Origin: JAITVM01 sp031551135
Lineage (GTDB): Bacteria; Bacillota; Clostridia; Lachnospirales; JAITVM01
Assembly: GCA_031551135.1 (NCBI GenBank)
Contig: JAVBOA010000026.1
Span: forward strand, 74,351 to 138,350
Length of the DNA: 64,000 nucleotides
Direction: 5' to 3'
The notes under the pieces were generated by a model that searched no databases, had not been told where the DNA came from, and worked only from the letters and a program-made list of their open reading frames with translations. This document shows positions 42,900 to 51,587 of the stretch, piece by piece; position 1 is the first letter of the stretch, and each line of letters begins with the position of its first letter. A program made the position numbers and the translations under genes.

Positions 42900-43283
42900 A
42901 TGAAAATTAATCATATAGCTGTTTATGTCAGGGAATTAGAAAAAACACGAGAGTTCTATGAAAAATACTTTGGTGCAACGTCAAATGCTCAGTATCATAA
43001 TCCTAAAACAGGTCTAAGAACTTATTTTTTAACTTTTGAAGATGGTAATAGACTGGAGATAATGTCAAAGCCATCTATATCCGAAATAGGCCTTCAAGGA
43101 GAGTTTTTGGGATATATACATATTGCGTTTAGTGCCGGCAGCAAAATAGAGGTTGAAAAACTTACTGAACGTTTACGCAAGGATGGCTTTACAGTCTTAA
43201 GCGAACCACGCATAACAGGCGATGGATACTATGAAAGCTGCGTTTCGGATCCGGATGGAAACCGAATTGAAATTGTTGTTTAG
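42900..43283 (+). CDS. VOC (glyoxalase/bleomycin resistance type) protein
   Basis: A 127-residue vicinal oxygen chelate protein: KINHIAVYVRELEKTREFYEKYFG at the start and the metal-ligand pattern with HIAV, RLEIM, YIHIAFS and NRIEIVV. Family members include glyoxalase I, lactoylglutathione-like lyases and fosfomycin/bleomycin resistance proteins; I cannot tell which. AGGAGAAAA precedes the ATG. A decayed GNAT-type fragment follows directly. The 202-base gap before it holds only AT-rich sequence. Confidence 0.88.
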   Translation: MKINHIAVYVRELEKTREFYEKYFGATSNAQYHNPKTGLRTYFLTFEDGNRLEIMSKPSISEIGLQGEFLGYIHIAFSAGSKIEVEKLTERLRKDGFTVLSEPRITGDGYYESCVSDPDGNRIEIVV

Positions 43284-43317
43284 TTACTATATAGAACTTG
43301 AAATTATTTATCTTATT

Positions 43318-43470
43318 GAGTCGATATACACAGATGCTGAGCATTGGGAATTGGATACAATAAAACAAGAAGAGAAACTTTGCCATCTGTACGAGAAAAT
43401 GGGATATAAAAGAACCGGAAGAGAAGTAGAGCTTCAGCCGGGTATGACTCTAATTGACTATGAAAAATAA
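43318..43470 (+). pseudogene. C-terminal remnant of a GNAT-type acetyltransferase
   Basis: The frame reads ELDTIKQEEKLCHLYEKMGY then KRTGREVELQPGMTLIDYEK, which is the typical end of a GNAT acetyltransferase (the region around the last catalytic helix). The N-terminal acetyl-CoA-binding part is missing; the frame begins inside the VOC gene. It is probably a decayed gene, possibly cut by a deletion or by insertion of the neighbouring VOC gene. Confidence 0.6.
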
Positions 43471-43556
43471 ACATCTTCCAACATAATATTAAGACGGATA
43501 TCAAAAAAACGGTATCCTTTTTTCATTTATGCAAATAATAGTTCTATAATTAGGTA

Positions 43557-43666
43557 ATACTATTTCTATTTTGATATATAGAAAAATTTTCACAGCGGAG
43601 CGTTTCGCGCAACGCTTTAAGCGAGAAATGAAATATTTTTTCTATCTTTTAGAATGGAAATAGTAT
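43557..43666 (+). repeat. Long MITE-like element, copy 3 (110 bp, forward)
   Basis: ATACTATTTCTATTTTGATA at the left and AATGGAAATAGTAT at the right, with TTTTCACAGCGGAGCG and GCGAGAAATGAAAT inside. It ends 6 bases before the AAGGAG site of the DUF255 gene, so it would be in its leader. Confidence 0.88.
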
Positions 43667-43681
43667 AAAGGAGTTGACTAC

Positions 43682-45688
43682 ATGCAAGCAAGTAAAAAAT
43701 CAGCCAACAAATTAATTCACGAAAAATCTCCGTATCTGTTACAGCACGCCTACAATCCGGTAAAATGGTTTCCGTGGGGCGAAGAGGCCTTTGAAAAAGC
43801 CAAATCGGAAGACAAACCAATTTTTCTTTCCATCGGCTATTCGACATGTCATTGGTGTCATGTTATGGAAGAAGAATCATTCACGGATAACGAAGTGGCT
43901 GAAATACTGAACGAAAATTTTATTTCTATAAAAATCGACAGAGAGGAGCGCCCTGACATTGATTCAATATATATGAGAGTTTGTCAGGCGACAACCGGCA
44001 GCGGCGGCTGGCCGCTCACCACAATCATGACATGGAATCAAAAACCATTTTTTTCGGGAACATATTTGCCGAAACACAACAGACAAAATATGTTGGGACT
44101 TTGCGAATTACTTGTTAAAATAACGAATCTATGGAAAACTGACCGCCAATATATTTTAAAAAACGCTGATGAAATAATAGATTATATATCGAAAAATGAT
44201 GTAGATAAAAAATCTGAAGTTTCGGAAGAATTGATTTCGAATGGCGTTGAAGGTCTGATGGCAAGCTTTGACAAAAAATACGGCGGATTTTCGGATGCCC
44301 CGAAATTTCCTGTTCCTCACAATCTGATTTTTTTAGAAAAATATTATGAGCTTCATAAAAACAAAGATGTTTTAAACGCAGTCGAGCAAACTTTGATTAA
44401 CATGCACAAAGGCGGTTTATTTGACCATATCGGTTTCGGTTTTTGCCGTTATTCAACGGATGAAAAATGGCTTGTGCCGCATTTTGAAAAAATGTTATAC
44501 GATAATTCGCTTTTAAGCATCGCTTATTTAGAATCATTTCAAATCACAAAAAAAGAAATTTATAAAAATATTGCGGTGAATACTCTAAAATATATGAAGC
44601 GCGAGCTTTATTCGCCCGAAAAAGCTTTTTACTCGGCACAAGATGCGGACAGCGAAGGTAAAGAAGGATTGTTTTATATTTTCAAATATGATGAAATTGT
44701 TGAGATTTTAGGCGAAGCAGAGGGTTTGGAATTTAATAAATATTTCAATATATCACAGCACGGAAATTTTGAAGGATACAATATCCCGAATCTAATCGGC
44801 AATACCGGTCTCCATAAGGATTTTGAAAATTCAATTAATAAAATTTACGAATACCGTAAAAAACGAATGAAACTCCATTTGGATGATAAATATTTGACCT
44901 CATGGAACGCAATGGCTGTCATCGCTTTTGCTAAGGCTTATAAAATAATCGGCGACAAAGAATATTTAGAAACTGCAAAATCAACCGCGGATTTTATAAA
45001 AGAAAAAATGACATTTGATATCGGAGAATTAGCGATAAGATACAAGGACGGCGAAATAAAGGGCAACGGGATTATCGACGATTACGCATATTATATTTGG
45101 GCTTTATTGGAAGTATATAATGCAAGCTTTGATATTAAATATCTGGAATACGCCAAGATTTACGCTGATTTGATGATTGATTTATTTTTTGATTCCGAAA
45201 ATGGCGGATTTTATTTATACTCTAAAAACAGCGAAAAGCTTATTTTTAAGCCAAAAGAAATTTATGATTCCGCTACGCCTTCGGGAAATTCGGTGGCAGC
45301 TTATGTGCTGGCAAAATTATCGTCAATTTTTAATACAGAAAAAATAAACTCTGCATTTGATTTGCAGAACAAATTTATTGCCGGAAATATCGAAAAACAT
45401 CCATATTATTATACATTCAGCCTTCATGCTTTTTTAAGCGAAATAAAAAAAGAACTTATAGTCGTTTTAAATAATGATCAATATTTTGAGGAAATCGAAA
45501 AAATAATTTTCGAAAAAAATATATTTGATATGGTAATAATTAAAACACGTGAAAATACTGATAAACTTGCAGAATTACTCCCGCATACAAAAAATTATTC
45601 CTCCGATAAAGATTTATCGTTTTTTATTTGTGAGAATAAAGCTTGCTCCGCTCCGTTTCATACTATGGAGGAGTTTAAAATTCTATAA
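43682..45688 (+). CDS. DUF255 thioredoxin-domain protein (YyaL/SPATA20 type)
   Basis: A 668-residue protein of the DUF255 family (Bacillus YyaL, human SPATA20). An N-terminal thioredoxin-like domain (about 1-160) contains STCHWCHVMEEESF (CxxC). A long alpha/alpha-toroid region resembling N-acylglucosamine 2-epimerases/six-hairpin glycosidases follows (about 190-600). Biochemical function is unknown. ATG 43682 follows AAAGGAG. The full-length protein is normal for the family and appears intact. Confidence 0.93.
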   Translation: MQASKKSANKLIHEKSPYLLQHAYNPVKWFPWGEEAFEKAKSEDKPIFLSIGYSTCHWCHVMEEESFTDNEVAEILNENFISIKIDREERPDIDSIYMRVCQATTGSGGWPLTTIMTWNQKPFFSGTYLPKHNRQNMLGLCELLVKITNLWKTDRQYILKNADEIIDYISKNDVDKKSEVSEELISNGVEGLMASFDKKYGGFSDAPKFPVPHNLIFLEKYYELHKNKDVLNAVEQTLINMHKGGLFDHIGFGFCRYSTDEKWLVPHFEKMLYDNSLLSIAYLESFQITKKEIYKNIAVNTLKYMKRELYSPEKAFYSAQDADSEGKEGLFYIFKYDEIVEILGEAEGLEFNKYFNISQHGNFEGYNIPNLIGNTGLHKDFENSINKIYEYRKKRMKLHLDDKYLTSWNAMAVIAFAKAYKIIGDKEYLETAKSTADFIKEKMTFDIGELAIRYKDGEIKGNGIIDDYAYYIWALLEVYNASFDIKYLEYAKIYADLMIDLFFDSENGGFYLYSKNSEKLIFKPKEIYDSATPSGNSVAAYVLAKLSSIFNTEKINSAFDLQNKFIAGNIEKHPYYYTFSLHAFLSEIKKELIVVLNNDQYFEEIEKIIFEKNIFDMVIIKTRENTDKLAELLPHTKNYSSDKDLSFFICENKACSAPFHTMEEFKIL

Positions 45689-45689
45689 T

Positions 45690-45763
45690 CCTTTTTGATA
45701 TGTATAAAAAGATATTTCATTATGCGCAATATTTCTGGCGCGGCATGAAATATTTTTTTTATA
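45690..45763 (+). repeat. Degenerate repeat-element remnant
   Basis: CCTTTTTGATATGTATAAAA, GATATTTCATTATGCGCAA and GCGCGGCATGAAATATTTTT resemble the interior of the long element but lack both ATACTATTT ends. It immediately follows the DUF255 gene. Confidence 0.5.
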
Positions 45764-45809
45764 TTCAATGATTCGATGAGTGTCTAAAAATTGATTCTTG
45801 AAGTGTTTC

Positions 45810-45837
45810 TTGACAATAACGAATATTCTGATAAAAT
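45810..45837 (+). promoter_or_regulatory. Promoter upstream of the TIM-barrel gene
   Basis: TTGACA at 45810-45815 and TAAAAT at 45832-45837 are separated by 16 bases. The gene starts at 45918. Confidence 0.65.
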
Positions 45838-45917
45838 GTAAATATGGCACGGGTGTCGATAAATAGAAGAAAATACCAAAAAATGTTAATTAGAGTTTCG
45901 ACGGGTGGTTATGACTT

Positions 45918-46586
45918 ATGAATAATACTACAAACCTAATTGTTATGCTGACGCATGACGATCTAACCGTAGATAATGCCTATGAAATTTTTGATAAGTG
46001 CAAAAATACCAAAGCAAAATTTTGGGGATTCAAGGAAGAACCTCTTCCTTTTGATCAAATGAAAAAATTATATCTCTTCATGAAAAAATATGGAAAGACA
46101 ACAATTCTGGAAGTAGTGTCATATTCGGAAGAAAAATCCCTTGAGGGCGCAAAAATGGCCGTGGATTGCGGCTGCGATATTCTTATGGGCACAATGTTTT
46201 TTGATTCCGTCAGCGATTTATGCAAAAAAAACAATCTCAAATATATGCCTTTTGTAGGGAATATTTCAGGAAGACCCTCTGTTCTCAGCGGAAATATTGA
46301 TAATATGATATCCCGTGCCAATGAATGCTTGGAAAATGGCGTTTATGGCTTGGATCTTTTGGGATACAGATATGTGGACGATGCGACAGAACTCATCAGA
46401 AAATTCGTGACAGAAGTAAACGCTCCTGTTTGTATTGCAGGCGGTGTGAATAGCTTTGAAAGGCTCGACGAATTAAAGGCTGTTGACCCGTGGGCATTTA
46501 CTATTGGTTCTGCTTTTTTTGAAAACAAATTTGGGGGAACGTTTGATGAGCAGATTGACAAGGTCTGCGATTACATGAGCAAGTAA
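45918..46586 (+). CDS. Predicted (beta/alpha)8-barrel protein of unknown function
   Basis: A 222-residue cytoplasmic protein with the alternating pattern of a small TIM barrel: LIVMLTHDDLTV (strand 1), AKFWGFKEE, TTILEVVSYS, CDILMGTMFFD, KYMPFVGNISG, GVYGLDLLGYRY, APVCIAGGVNSFERLDEL and PWAFTIGSAFF. The IAGGVNS and GSAFF segments resemble a phosphate-binding loop of ribulose-phosphate-binding barrels such as HisA/HisF or KDPG aldolase types. I cannot name the enzyme. The TAA stop codon is completed by the first base of a short repeat. Confidence 0.7.
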   Translation: MNNTTNLIVMLTHDDLTVDNAYEIFDKCKNTKAKFWGFKEEPLPFDQMKKLYLFMKKYGKTTILEVVSYSEEKSLEGAKMAVDCGCDILMGTMFFDSVSDLCKKNNLKYMPFVGNISGRPSVLSGNIDNMISRANECLENGVYGLDLLGYRYVDDATELIRKFVTEVNAPVCIAGGVNSFERLDELKAVDPWAFTIGSAFFENKFGGTFDEQIDKVCDYMSK

Positions 46587-46619
46587 TACTATTTTTATCC
46601 TTTATAATGAAAATAGTAT
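46586..46619 (+). repeat. Short terminal-repeat element (34 bp)
   Basis: ATACTATTTTTATCC joined to TTTATAATGAAAATAGTAT. It begins at the last A of the stop codon of the TIM-barrel gene. Confidence 0.8.
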
Positions 46620-46668
46620 AAAATCAAGAAAAATGAATTGGTTCACAGTAATAAGGTGGGGGAACGAA

Positions 46669-47196
46669 ATGTTTGAGGAATTCTATCCTTATGAATATTT
46701 TGAAAGCGTTTTTGATATCGATTATACGAAACTGTACGATAAGGGATATAGAGGGCTGATATTTGATATAGACAACACTTTGGTGCATCACGGCAACGAT
46801 TCTACAAAGGAAATAGATGATTTGTTCAAAAATATACAGAGCATTGGTTTTAAAACACTCCTGCTGACGAATAACGAAGAAAAAAGAGTAAAAAGATTTA
46901 TCAGGAATATTGATACTTTATATATATGTGATGCCGGAAAACCTATGGTTGACAATTATTTAAAAGCCGTGGAAATGATGGATATAAAAAAAGAAGAAGC
47001 GGTATGTTTAGGCGATCAGATTTTTACAGATATTTTAGGCGCAAACAAAAGCGGAATAGCCAGTATATTGGTCAAATTTATACATCTTAAAGAAGAAAAG
47101 AAAATAGGAATAAGAAGATATGTAGAAAAGATGATTCTCAGATTCTATAATATGAGTAAATCTTATAAAAACAGATTAGGTGATATTCATAAATAA
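46669..47196 (+). CDS. YqeG-type HAD-IIIA phosphatase
   Basis: A 175-residue HAD hydrolase of the YqeG family. Motif I is LIFDIDNTLVHHG (DxDxT), motif II LLLTNN, and motifs III/IV GKPMVDNYLKA and CLGDQIFTDILGANKSG. The product phosphatidylglycerophosphate/GP-type phosphatases are close relatives, but the substrate is not certain. ATG 46669 follows GTGGGGGA. It is followed 14 bases later by the VanW-type gene. Unlike in Bacillus, no yqeH or aroE follows. Confidence 0.88.
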   Translation: MFEEFYPYEYFESVFDIDYTKLYDKGYRGLIFDIDNTLVHHGNDSTKEIDDLFKNIQSIGFKTLLLTNNEEKRVKRFIRNIDTLYICDAGKPMVDNYLKAVEMMDIKKEEAVCLGDQIFTDILGANKSGIASILVKFIHLKEEKKIGIRRYVEKMILRFYNMSKSYKNRLGDIHK

Positions 47197-47210
47197 GGGT
47201 TGATTAATTA

Positions 47211-48041
47211 ATGTTATGGAATAAAAATAAACTTTTTTGCGATATACATCCTGCTTTTTATGCTATTTCAGAACAAAAAGAAATCTGCAAGCGCTTCTTT
47301 AAAAATTTACTCGGCGATGAGATTTATGCCAAAAATATAAAAAATGACAGACTTCCAAATGTCCTCTCTATGCGTAGTTCAATTCTTATCAAAAAAGGAA
47401 AAGGAATCGATCCGATACTTCAAGAAAACAAAGCGGTTAATATAAATCTTGCATGCAGTAAAATAAACGGTATGGTCATACACCCCGGCGAAGTATTTTC
47501 TTTTTGGGAAACGATAGGAAAAATAACAAAGAGTAGGGGATACAAGGACGGACGAGTTATAATAAGAAATAAGATGACCTCGAGTGTTGGCGGTGGACTA
47601 TGCAATCTGGGAAATACAATACATTGGCTTGTGCTTCACAGCCCGTTGGACGTAACGGAATTTCACAGCCATTCCGACGCATGTGACCCGGACCACGGAA
47701 AAAGAGAGCCATTCAATTCGGGAACATCGGTGAGTTATAATTATATTGATTACCGTTTCAAAAATAATACCGACCAAGATATTCAGCTAATTTTATATTG
47801 TGACGACGAAAAGCTGTATGGAGAGCTGCGAAGCGAGAGCGAGTTTCCGTATGAGTTTGAGATTGTGGAAGAAAATCACCACTTTCATAAAGAAGGAGAA
47901 AAATATTACAGGATATCCCAAATCTATAAAAATACCATTGAAAAAGCAACAGGGAATATTATCGATAAAAAGCTTGTTTGGGACAATCACTCTGTGGTTA
48001 TGTACGACCATAATCTGATTCCCGAAGAGATGATTAGATAA
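47211..48041 (+). CDS. VanW-family protein
   Basis: This 276-residue protein matches the VanW family. The central core contains NINLACSKINGMVIHPGEVFSFW, SVGGGLCNLGNTIHWLVLHS and DVTEFHSHSDACDPDHGKREPFNSGTSVSYNYIDYRFKN, which are the family's conserved segments. VanW was first noted in vancomycin-resistance clusters, but most copies have no proven role in resistance. No vanHAX genes are in the window. It has no obvious signal peptide. Confidence 0.9.
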   Translation: MLWNKNKLFCDIHPAFYAISEQKEICKRFFKNLLGDEIYAKNIKNDRLPNVLSMRSSILIKKGKGIDPILQENKAVNINLACSKINGMVIHPGEVFSFWETIGKITKSRGYKDGRVIIRNKMTSSVGGGLCNLGNTIHWLVLHSPLDVTEFHSHSDACDPDHGKREPFNSGTSVSYNYIDYRFKNNTDQDIQLILYCDDEKLYGELRSESEFPYEFEIVEENHHFHKEGEKYYRISQIYKNTIEKATGNIIDKKLVWDNHSVVMYDHNLIPEEMIR

Positions 48042-48083
48042 TAAGCAGTTGATTATGGAAACAGTATAAAAGCAAAAAAAAAT

Positions 48084-48141
48084 AGCGGTTTGAGTTTTGC
48101 CGATGCAGTGATTTATTTCGGTAAAATTTAAACCGCTTTTA
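48084..48141 (+). terminator. Long hairpin after the VanW gene
   Basis: AGCGGTTTGAGTTTTGCCGA pairs with TCGGTAAAATTTAAACCGCT over 20 positions with several G-T wobbles, followed by TTTTATTT. It is a probable plus-strand terminator. Confidence 0.82.
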
Positions 48142-48154
48142 TTTGTGAAATACA

Positions 48155-48190
48155 AAACCGCCAATGTTGAAAAATCGGCATTGGCGGTTT
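48155..48190. terminator. Hairpin downstream of reverse rubrerythrin
   Basis: AAACCGCCAATG and CATTGGCGGTTT form a perfect 12-bp stem. It is convergent with the VanW terminator and probably ends the minus-strand rubrerythrin transcript. Confidence 0.78.
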
Positions 48191-48209
48191 AGGGAAGAAT
48201 TAAATATTT

Positions 48210-48755
48210 TTATTGGAAATAGCGTTTTAACAAACCTGCAAACGCTTGACCATGTCTAGCTTCGTCTTTACACATTTCGTGAACTGTATCATGGATTGCA
48301 TCAAGATTAAGTTGTTTTGCTTTTGTAGCAAGGTCTTTTTTGCCTTGGCATGCGCCGTGCTCAGCGGAAACGCGCATTTCCAAATTAGTTTTTGTGCAAG
48401 GAGCAACAACTTCGCCTAAAAGCTCTGCAAATTTTGCAGCATGTTCAGCTTCTTCAAAAGCTATTCTTTTATATGCTTCAGCCACTTCCGGAAAACCTTC
48501 ACGGTCAGCTTGGCGGCTCATAGCTAAGTACATTCCAACTTCGGTGCATTCGCCCATAAAATTCATTTTCAAACCTTCAACGATTTCCGGATCTACGTCT
48601 TTAGCAACGCCGATTCTGTGTTCGTCAGCAAAAGCAAGAGAATCTTCGCTTTGTAGAATGAATTTAGAAGCAGGAGCGTTACATTGTGGACATTTCTCAG
48701 GAGCGCTTTCGCCCTCGTGTACATAACCGCAAATAGAACAAACAAATTTTTTCAT
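48210..48755 (-). CDS. Reverse rubrerythrin (peroxide detoxification)
   Basis: Reverse rubrerythrins reduce hydrogen peroxide (and oxygen) in anaerobes. The 181-residue protein has the rubredoxin-like domain at its N-terminus (CSICGYVHEGESAPEKCPQCN, about 5-25), then a four-helix ferritin-like di-iron domain with GECTEVGMY, FEEAEHAAKFAE and DEARHGQAF ligands. This order is the opposite of classical rubrerythrin. A perfect TGATAAT-type palindrome lies 39 bases upstream, suggesting Fur/PerR-type control. Confidence 0.93.
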   Translation of the reverse strand: MKKFVCSICGYVHEGESAPEKCPQCNAPASKFILQSEDSLAFADEHRIGVAKDVDPEIVEGLKMNFMGECTEVGMYLAMSRQADREGFPEVAEAYKRIAFEEAEHAAKFAELLGEVVAPCTKTNLEMRVSAEHGACQGKKDLATKAKQLNLDAIHDTVHEMCKDEARHGQAFAGLLKRYFQ

Positions 48756-48793
48756 ATTATTATACCTCCAAAAGAATGATTTTTATTATTAAA

Positions 48794-48808
48794 TGATAAT
48801 TATTATCA
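48794..48808 (-). promoter_or_regulatory. Fur/PerR-type operator upstream of reverse rubrerythrin
   Basis: TGATAAT-T-ATTATCA is a perfect 7-1-7 palindrome. It equals the Bacillus Fur box consensus (TGATAATNATTATCA) and differs from the PerR consensus (TTATAATNATTATAA) at two symmetric positions. It lies between the gene start at 48755 and the divergent polA promoter. Confidence 0.82.
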
Positions 48809-48865
48809 ATAGATAAATATTAATACATTTCGATTGATTTGTCAAGAGAATATTTTATGTTTAAA

Positions 48866-48894
48866 TTGTACAGATTTTTTTTATAGTATATAAT
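48866..48894 (+). promoter_or_regulatory. Probable promoter for polA
   Basis: A perfect TATAAT at 48889-48894 lies 17 bases after TTGTAC (48866-48871). polA starts about 48 bases later. Confidence 0.62.
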
Positions 48895-48941
48895 GTAAAA
48901 GTGAGTTTGGCAAACTCAAAAAATCTGCAAGGAGCATGATT

Positions 48942-51587
48942 ATGAAAAAAGAGAAAGTTCTTTTAATAGATGGAAATAGTATACTAAACCGAGCATTTTA
49001 TGCGATTCCGGTTTTGACAAACAAAAATGGAATTTATACAAATGCAGTTTTTGGTTTTTTAAATATATTTTTTAGATTTATGGATGAGGATAAACCGGAT
49101 TATGTTGCGGTTGCTTTCGATTTACCGTCGCCGACATTTCGGCACAATATGTACGATGAATACAAAGGTACAAGAAAACCGATGCCGGAAGAACTTCGTC
49201 CGCAAATTTTGCTGATTAAAGAAGTACTTAAAAAAATGAATATTGAATATGTAGAAAAGGCCGGATACGAAGCGGACGATATTCTCGGAACATTGGCGGA
49301 TTTTTTTGAAAAAGAAAATTTTGAGGTTTCTTTAGTTTCTGGGGATAAGGATATGCTCCAATTGGCTACCGAAAATATAAAAATAAAAATTCCGAAAACA
49401 AAGGCAGGCAAAACCGAAGTTGAAATTTATAATGCTTCTGATGTTTTGGAAAAAATCGGCGTGACTCCAAGCGAATTTATTGATGTAAAAGCTTTGATGG
49501 GGGATGCTTCCGATAATATTCCCGGCGTTCCTTCTATCGGTGAAAAAACCGCGATAAAAATTATTTCGGAATATAAAAATATTGAAACTGCGATTTTGAA
49601 TTACGAATCAGTTAAACCTAAAAAAGCTTCGGAAAATTTGAGTGAATTTAAAGAACAAGCGATTTTGAGCAAAAAATTAGCAACAATTATTAAAGATGTT
49701 CCTATAGAATTATCGCCTGACCAATTTAAATTAAAAGATATTCATAACAGCGAAGTTACAAAAGCGTTTGAGGAACTTGAATTTAAATCGTTATTGACCC
49801 GTTTTGGGAAAATAGAAAAGAAAATAAGCAATGAATTTATTGAAATAAGTGATTTTGAAGAAATAAAAAAACAATTGGAAATTGCAAACGAGCAGGAATT
49901 TGTAGCTTATAATCTGCTTAATATAGACGGCGTTGTCCATGGAATTTCTATTTTTCACGAAAAAACTAACGGCTTTTTTGTTCCATTAAATAATTTTAAT
50001 GAAGAAAGTATAATAAATATTTTTAGGGAATTTTTCGAATCCACTATTAAAAAAATCTCAATCAATTCAAAATTTGAGAAAGTTTATTTAGATAGATATA
50101 ATATTACGGTAAATAAGCTGTATTTCGATTGCTCTTTGGGAGGATATATTTTGAATTCCTCGGGCAGCAGTTATTCTTACGATAATATCGCTGTAGATTT
50201 TTTGGGCGAAAGATATTCATCTGAGGAAGAGATTTTTGGAAAAGGCAAATCAAAAAAATCTATTACCGAAATAGAAAAATCAGAAATATTGAATTTTGCG
50301 TGTTTGCAGTCAAAAGTTGCTTATCAATCGTATTTTATAATGTATGAAAAATTAAAAGAGAATAATCAATTGGAGCTTTATTTTGAAATAGAGCTTCCGC
50401 TTGTTGATGTTCTGAAAGATATGGAATTATTCGGAATAAAGGTCGACAAAAAAGCTTTGCTCGAATATCAAAAAATGCTTGGCGAAAAAATCGAGTTATT
50501 GACATCTGAAATTTACGAAACCGCCGGCGAGGAGTTTAATATAAATTCTCCGCAGCAATTGGGCGTGATTTTGTTTGAAAAATTGGGGCTGAAAGGCTCT
50601 AAAAAAACAAAAACCGGATATTCTACAAACCATGAAGTTTTGGAAAAATTGCGTTCTCAGCATCCTTTGATAAATCTCGTTTTGGATTACCGCACATTGA
50701 CTAAATTAAAATCGACTTATGCTGACGGACTTTTGAATGTTTTAGCGGATGACGACAAAGTGTATTCAACTTTTAATCAAGTCATCACAACGACCGGCAG
50801 AATTTCTTCTACAGAACCGAATTTGCAGAATATTCCGATTAAAATGAGTATCGGGCGTGAGCTTAGAAAAATATTCATACCTTCAAGCGAAGATTATGTT
50901 TTTTTGGACGGCGATTACAGCCAAATAGAATTGCGTGTATTGGCGCATATTTCGGGCGACGAAACTTTGATAAACGCATTTTTGAATAATGAGGACATTC
51001 ATAGATTAACCGCTTCGCAGGTTTTTAAAGTTCCGATGGAATTGGTAACTCCGACACAAAGAGGAAATGCAAAAGCTGTCAATTTCGGAATCGTATACGG
51101 GATTTCGGCATTCAGTTTAAGTCAAGATTTGAAAATCACGAAAAAAGAAGCTGATAATTATATAAACGGATATTTCGAAAAATATCCGAAAGTTAAAGAA
51201 TACCTTGAGGAGACTGTTAAAAATGCTCACGCAAAAGGTTATGCGGAAACGCTTTTTAACAGGCGCAGGGAAATCCCTGAGCTTAAATCATCTAATTTTA
51301 ATTTGCGCTCGTTTGGAGAACGAGTTGCAATGAATATGCCGATTCAGGGCACGGCGGCGGATATTATTAAAATCGCTATGAATAGAGTGTATTCACGAAT
51401 TAAGGAAGAAAATCTCGACGCTAAATTGATTTTGCAGGTTCATGACGAGCTTTTAATCGAAGTCAATAAAAAAGATAAAGAGCGGGCCATGGAGATTTTC
51501 GAATATGAAATGGAAAATGCTTTTGTTTTGAAATCAAAGCTGGAAGCAGATTTTTCGGCGGGTGATAATTGGTATGAAGCAAAATAG
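48942..51587 (+). CDS. polA: DNA polymerase I
   Basis: DNA polymerase I fills gaps and removes RNA primers in replication and repair. The 881-residue protein has the N-terminal 5'-3' exonuclease domain (about 1-290: DGNSILNRAFYAI, YEADDILGTLA, SGDKDMLQL), a degenerate 3'-5' exonuclease domain (about 310-470, the DxE catalytic site absent) and the polymerase domain, with motif A DGDYSQIELRVLAHISGDE, motif B RGNAKAVNFGIVYGISAF and motif C LQVHDELLIE. ATG 48942 is about 8 bases after AAGGAG; ATG 48936 is too close. It overlaps coaE by 14 bases. Confidence 0.98.
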   Translation: MKKEKVLLIDGNSILNRAFYAIPVLTNKNGIYTNAVFGFLNIFFRFMDEDKPDYVAVAFDLPSPTFRHNMYDEYKGTRKPMPEELRPQILLIKEVLKKMNIEYVEKAGYEADDILGTLADFFEKENFEVSLVSGDKDMLQLATENIKIKIPKTKAGKTEVEIYNASDVLEKIGVTPSEFIDVKALMGDASDNIPGVPSIGEKTAIKIISEYKNIETAILNYESVKPKKASENLSEFKEQAILSKKLATIIKDVPIELSPDQFKLKDIHNSEVTKAFEELEFKSLLTRFGKIEKKISNEFIEISDFEEIKKQLEIANEQEFVAYNLLNIDGVVHGISIFHEKTNGFFVPLNNFNEESIINIFREFFESTIKKISINSKFEKVYLDRYNITVNKLYFDCSLGGYILNSSGSSYSYDNIAVDFLGERYSSEEEIFGKGKSKKSITEIEKSEILNFACLQSKVAYQSYFIMYEKLKENNQLELYFEIELPLVDVLKDMELFGIKVDKKALLEYQKMLGEKIELLTSEIYETAGEEFNINSPQQLGVILFEKLGLKGSKKTKTGYSTNHEVLEKLRSQHPLINLVLDYRTLTKLKSTYADGLLNVLADDDKVYSTFNQVITTTGRISSTEPNLQNIPIKMSIGRELRKIFIPSSEDYVFLDGDYSQIELRVLAHISGDETLINAFLNNEDIHRLTASQVFKVPMELVTPTQRGNAKAVNFGIVYGISAFSLSQDLKITKKEADNYINGYFEKYPKVKEYLEETVKNAHAKGYAETLFNRRREIPELKSSNFNLRSFGERVAMNMPIQGTAADIIKIAMNRVYSRIKEENLDAKLILQVHDELLIEVNKKDKERAMEIFEYEMENAFVLKSKLEADFSAGDNWYEAK

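Noticed and set aside
42716..42910. 64-residue open frame between the methyltransferase and VOC genes
   Set aside because: No ribosome-binding site and no family features. It overlaps the start of the VOC gene.
47211..48041. Vancomycin-resistance cluster suggested by VanW
   Set aside because: No vanH, vanA/B, vanX, vanR or vanS genes are present. The ddl at 55607 is an ordinary chromosomal ligase.
48969..48983. GATGGAAATAGTATA inside polA, resembling the repeat end
   Set aside because: It encodes the conserved DGNSI motif of the polymerase, so the match is chance.
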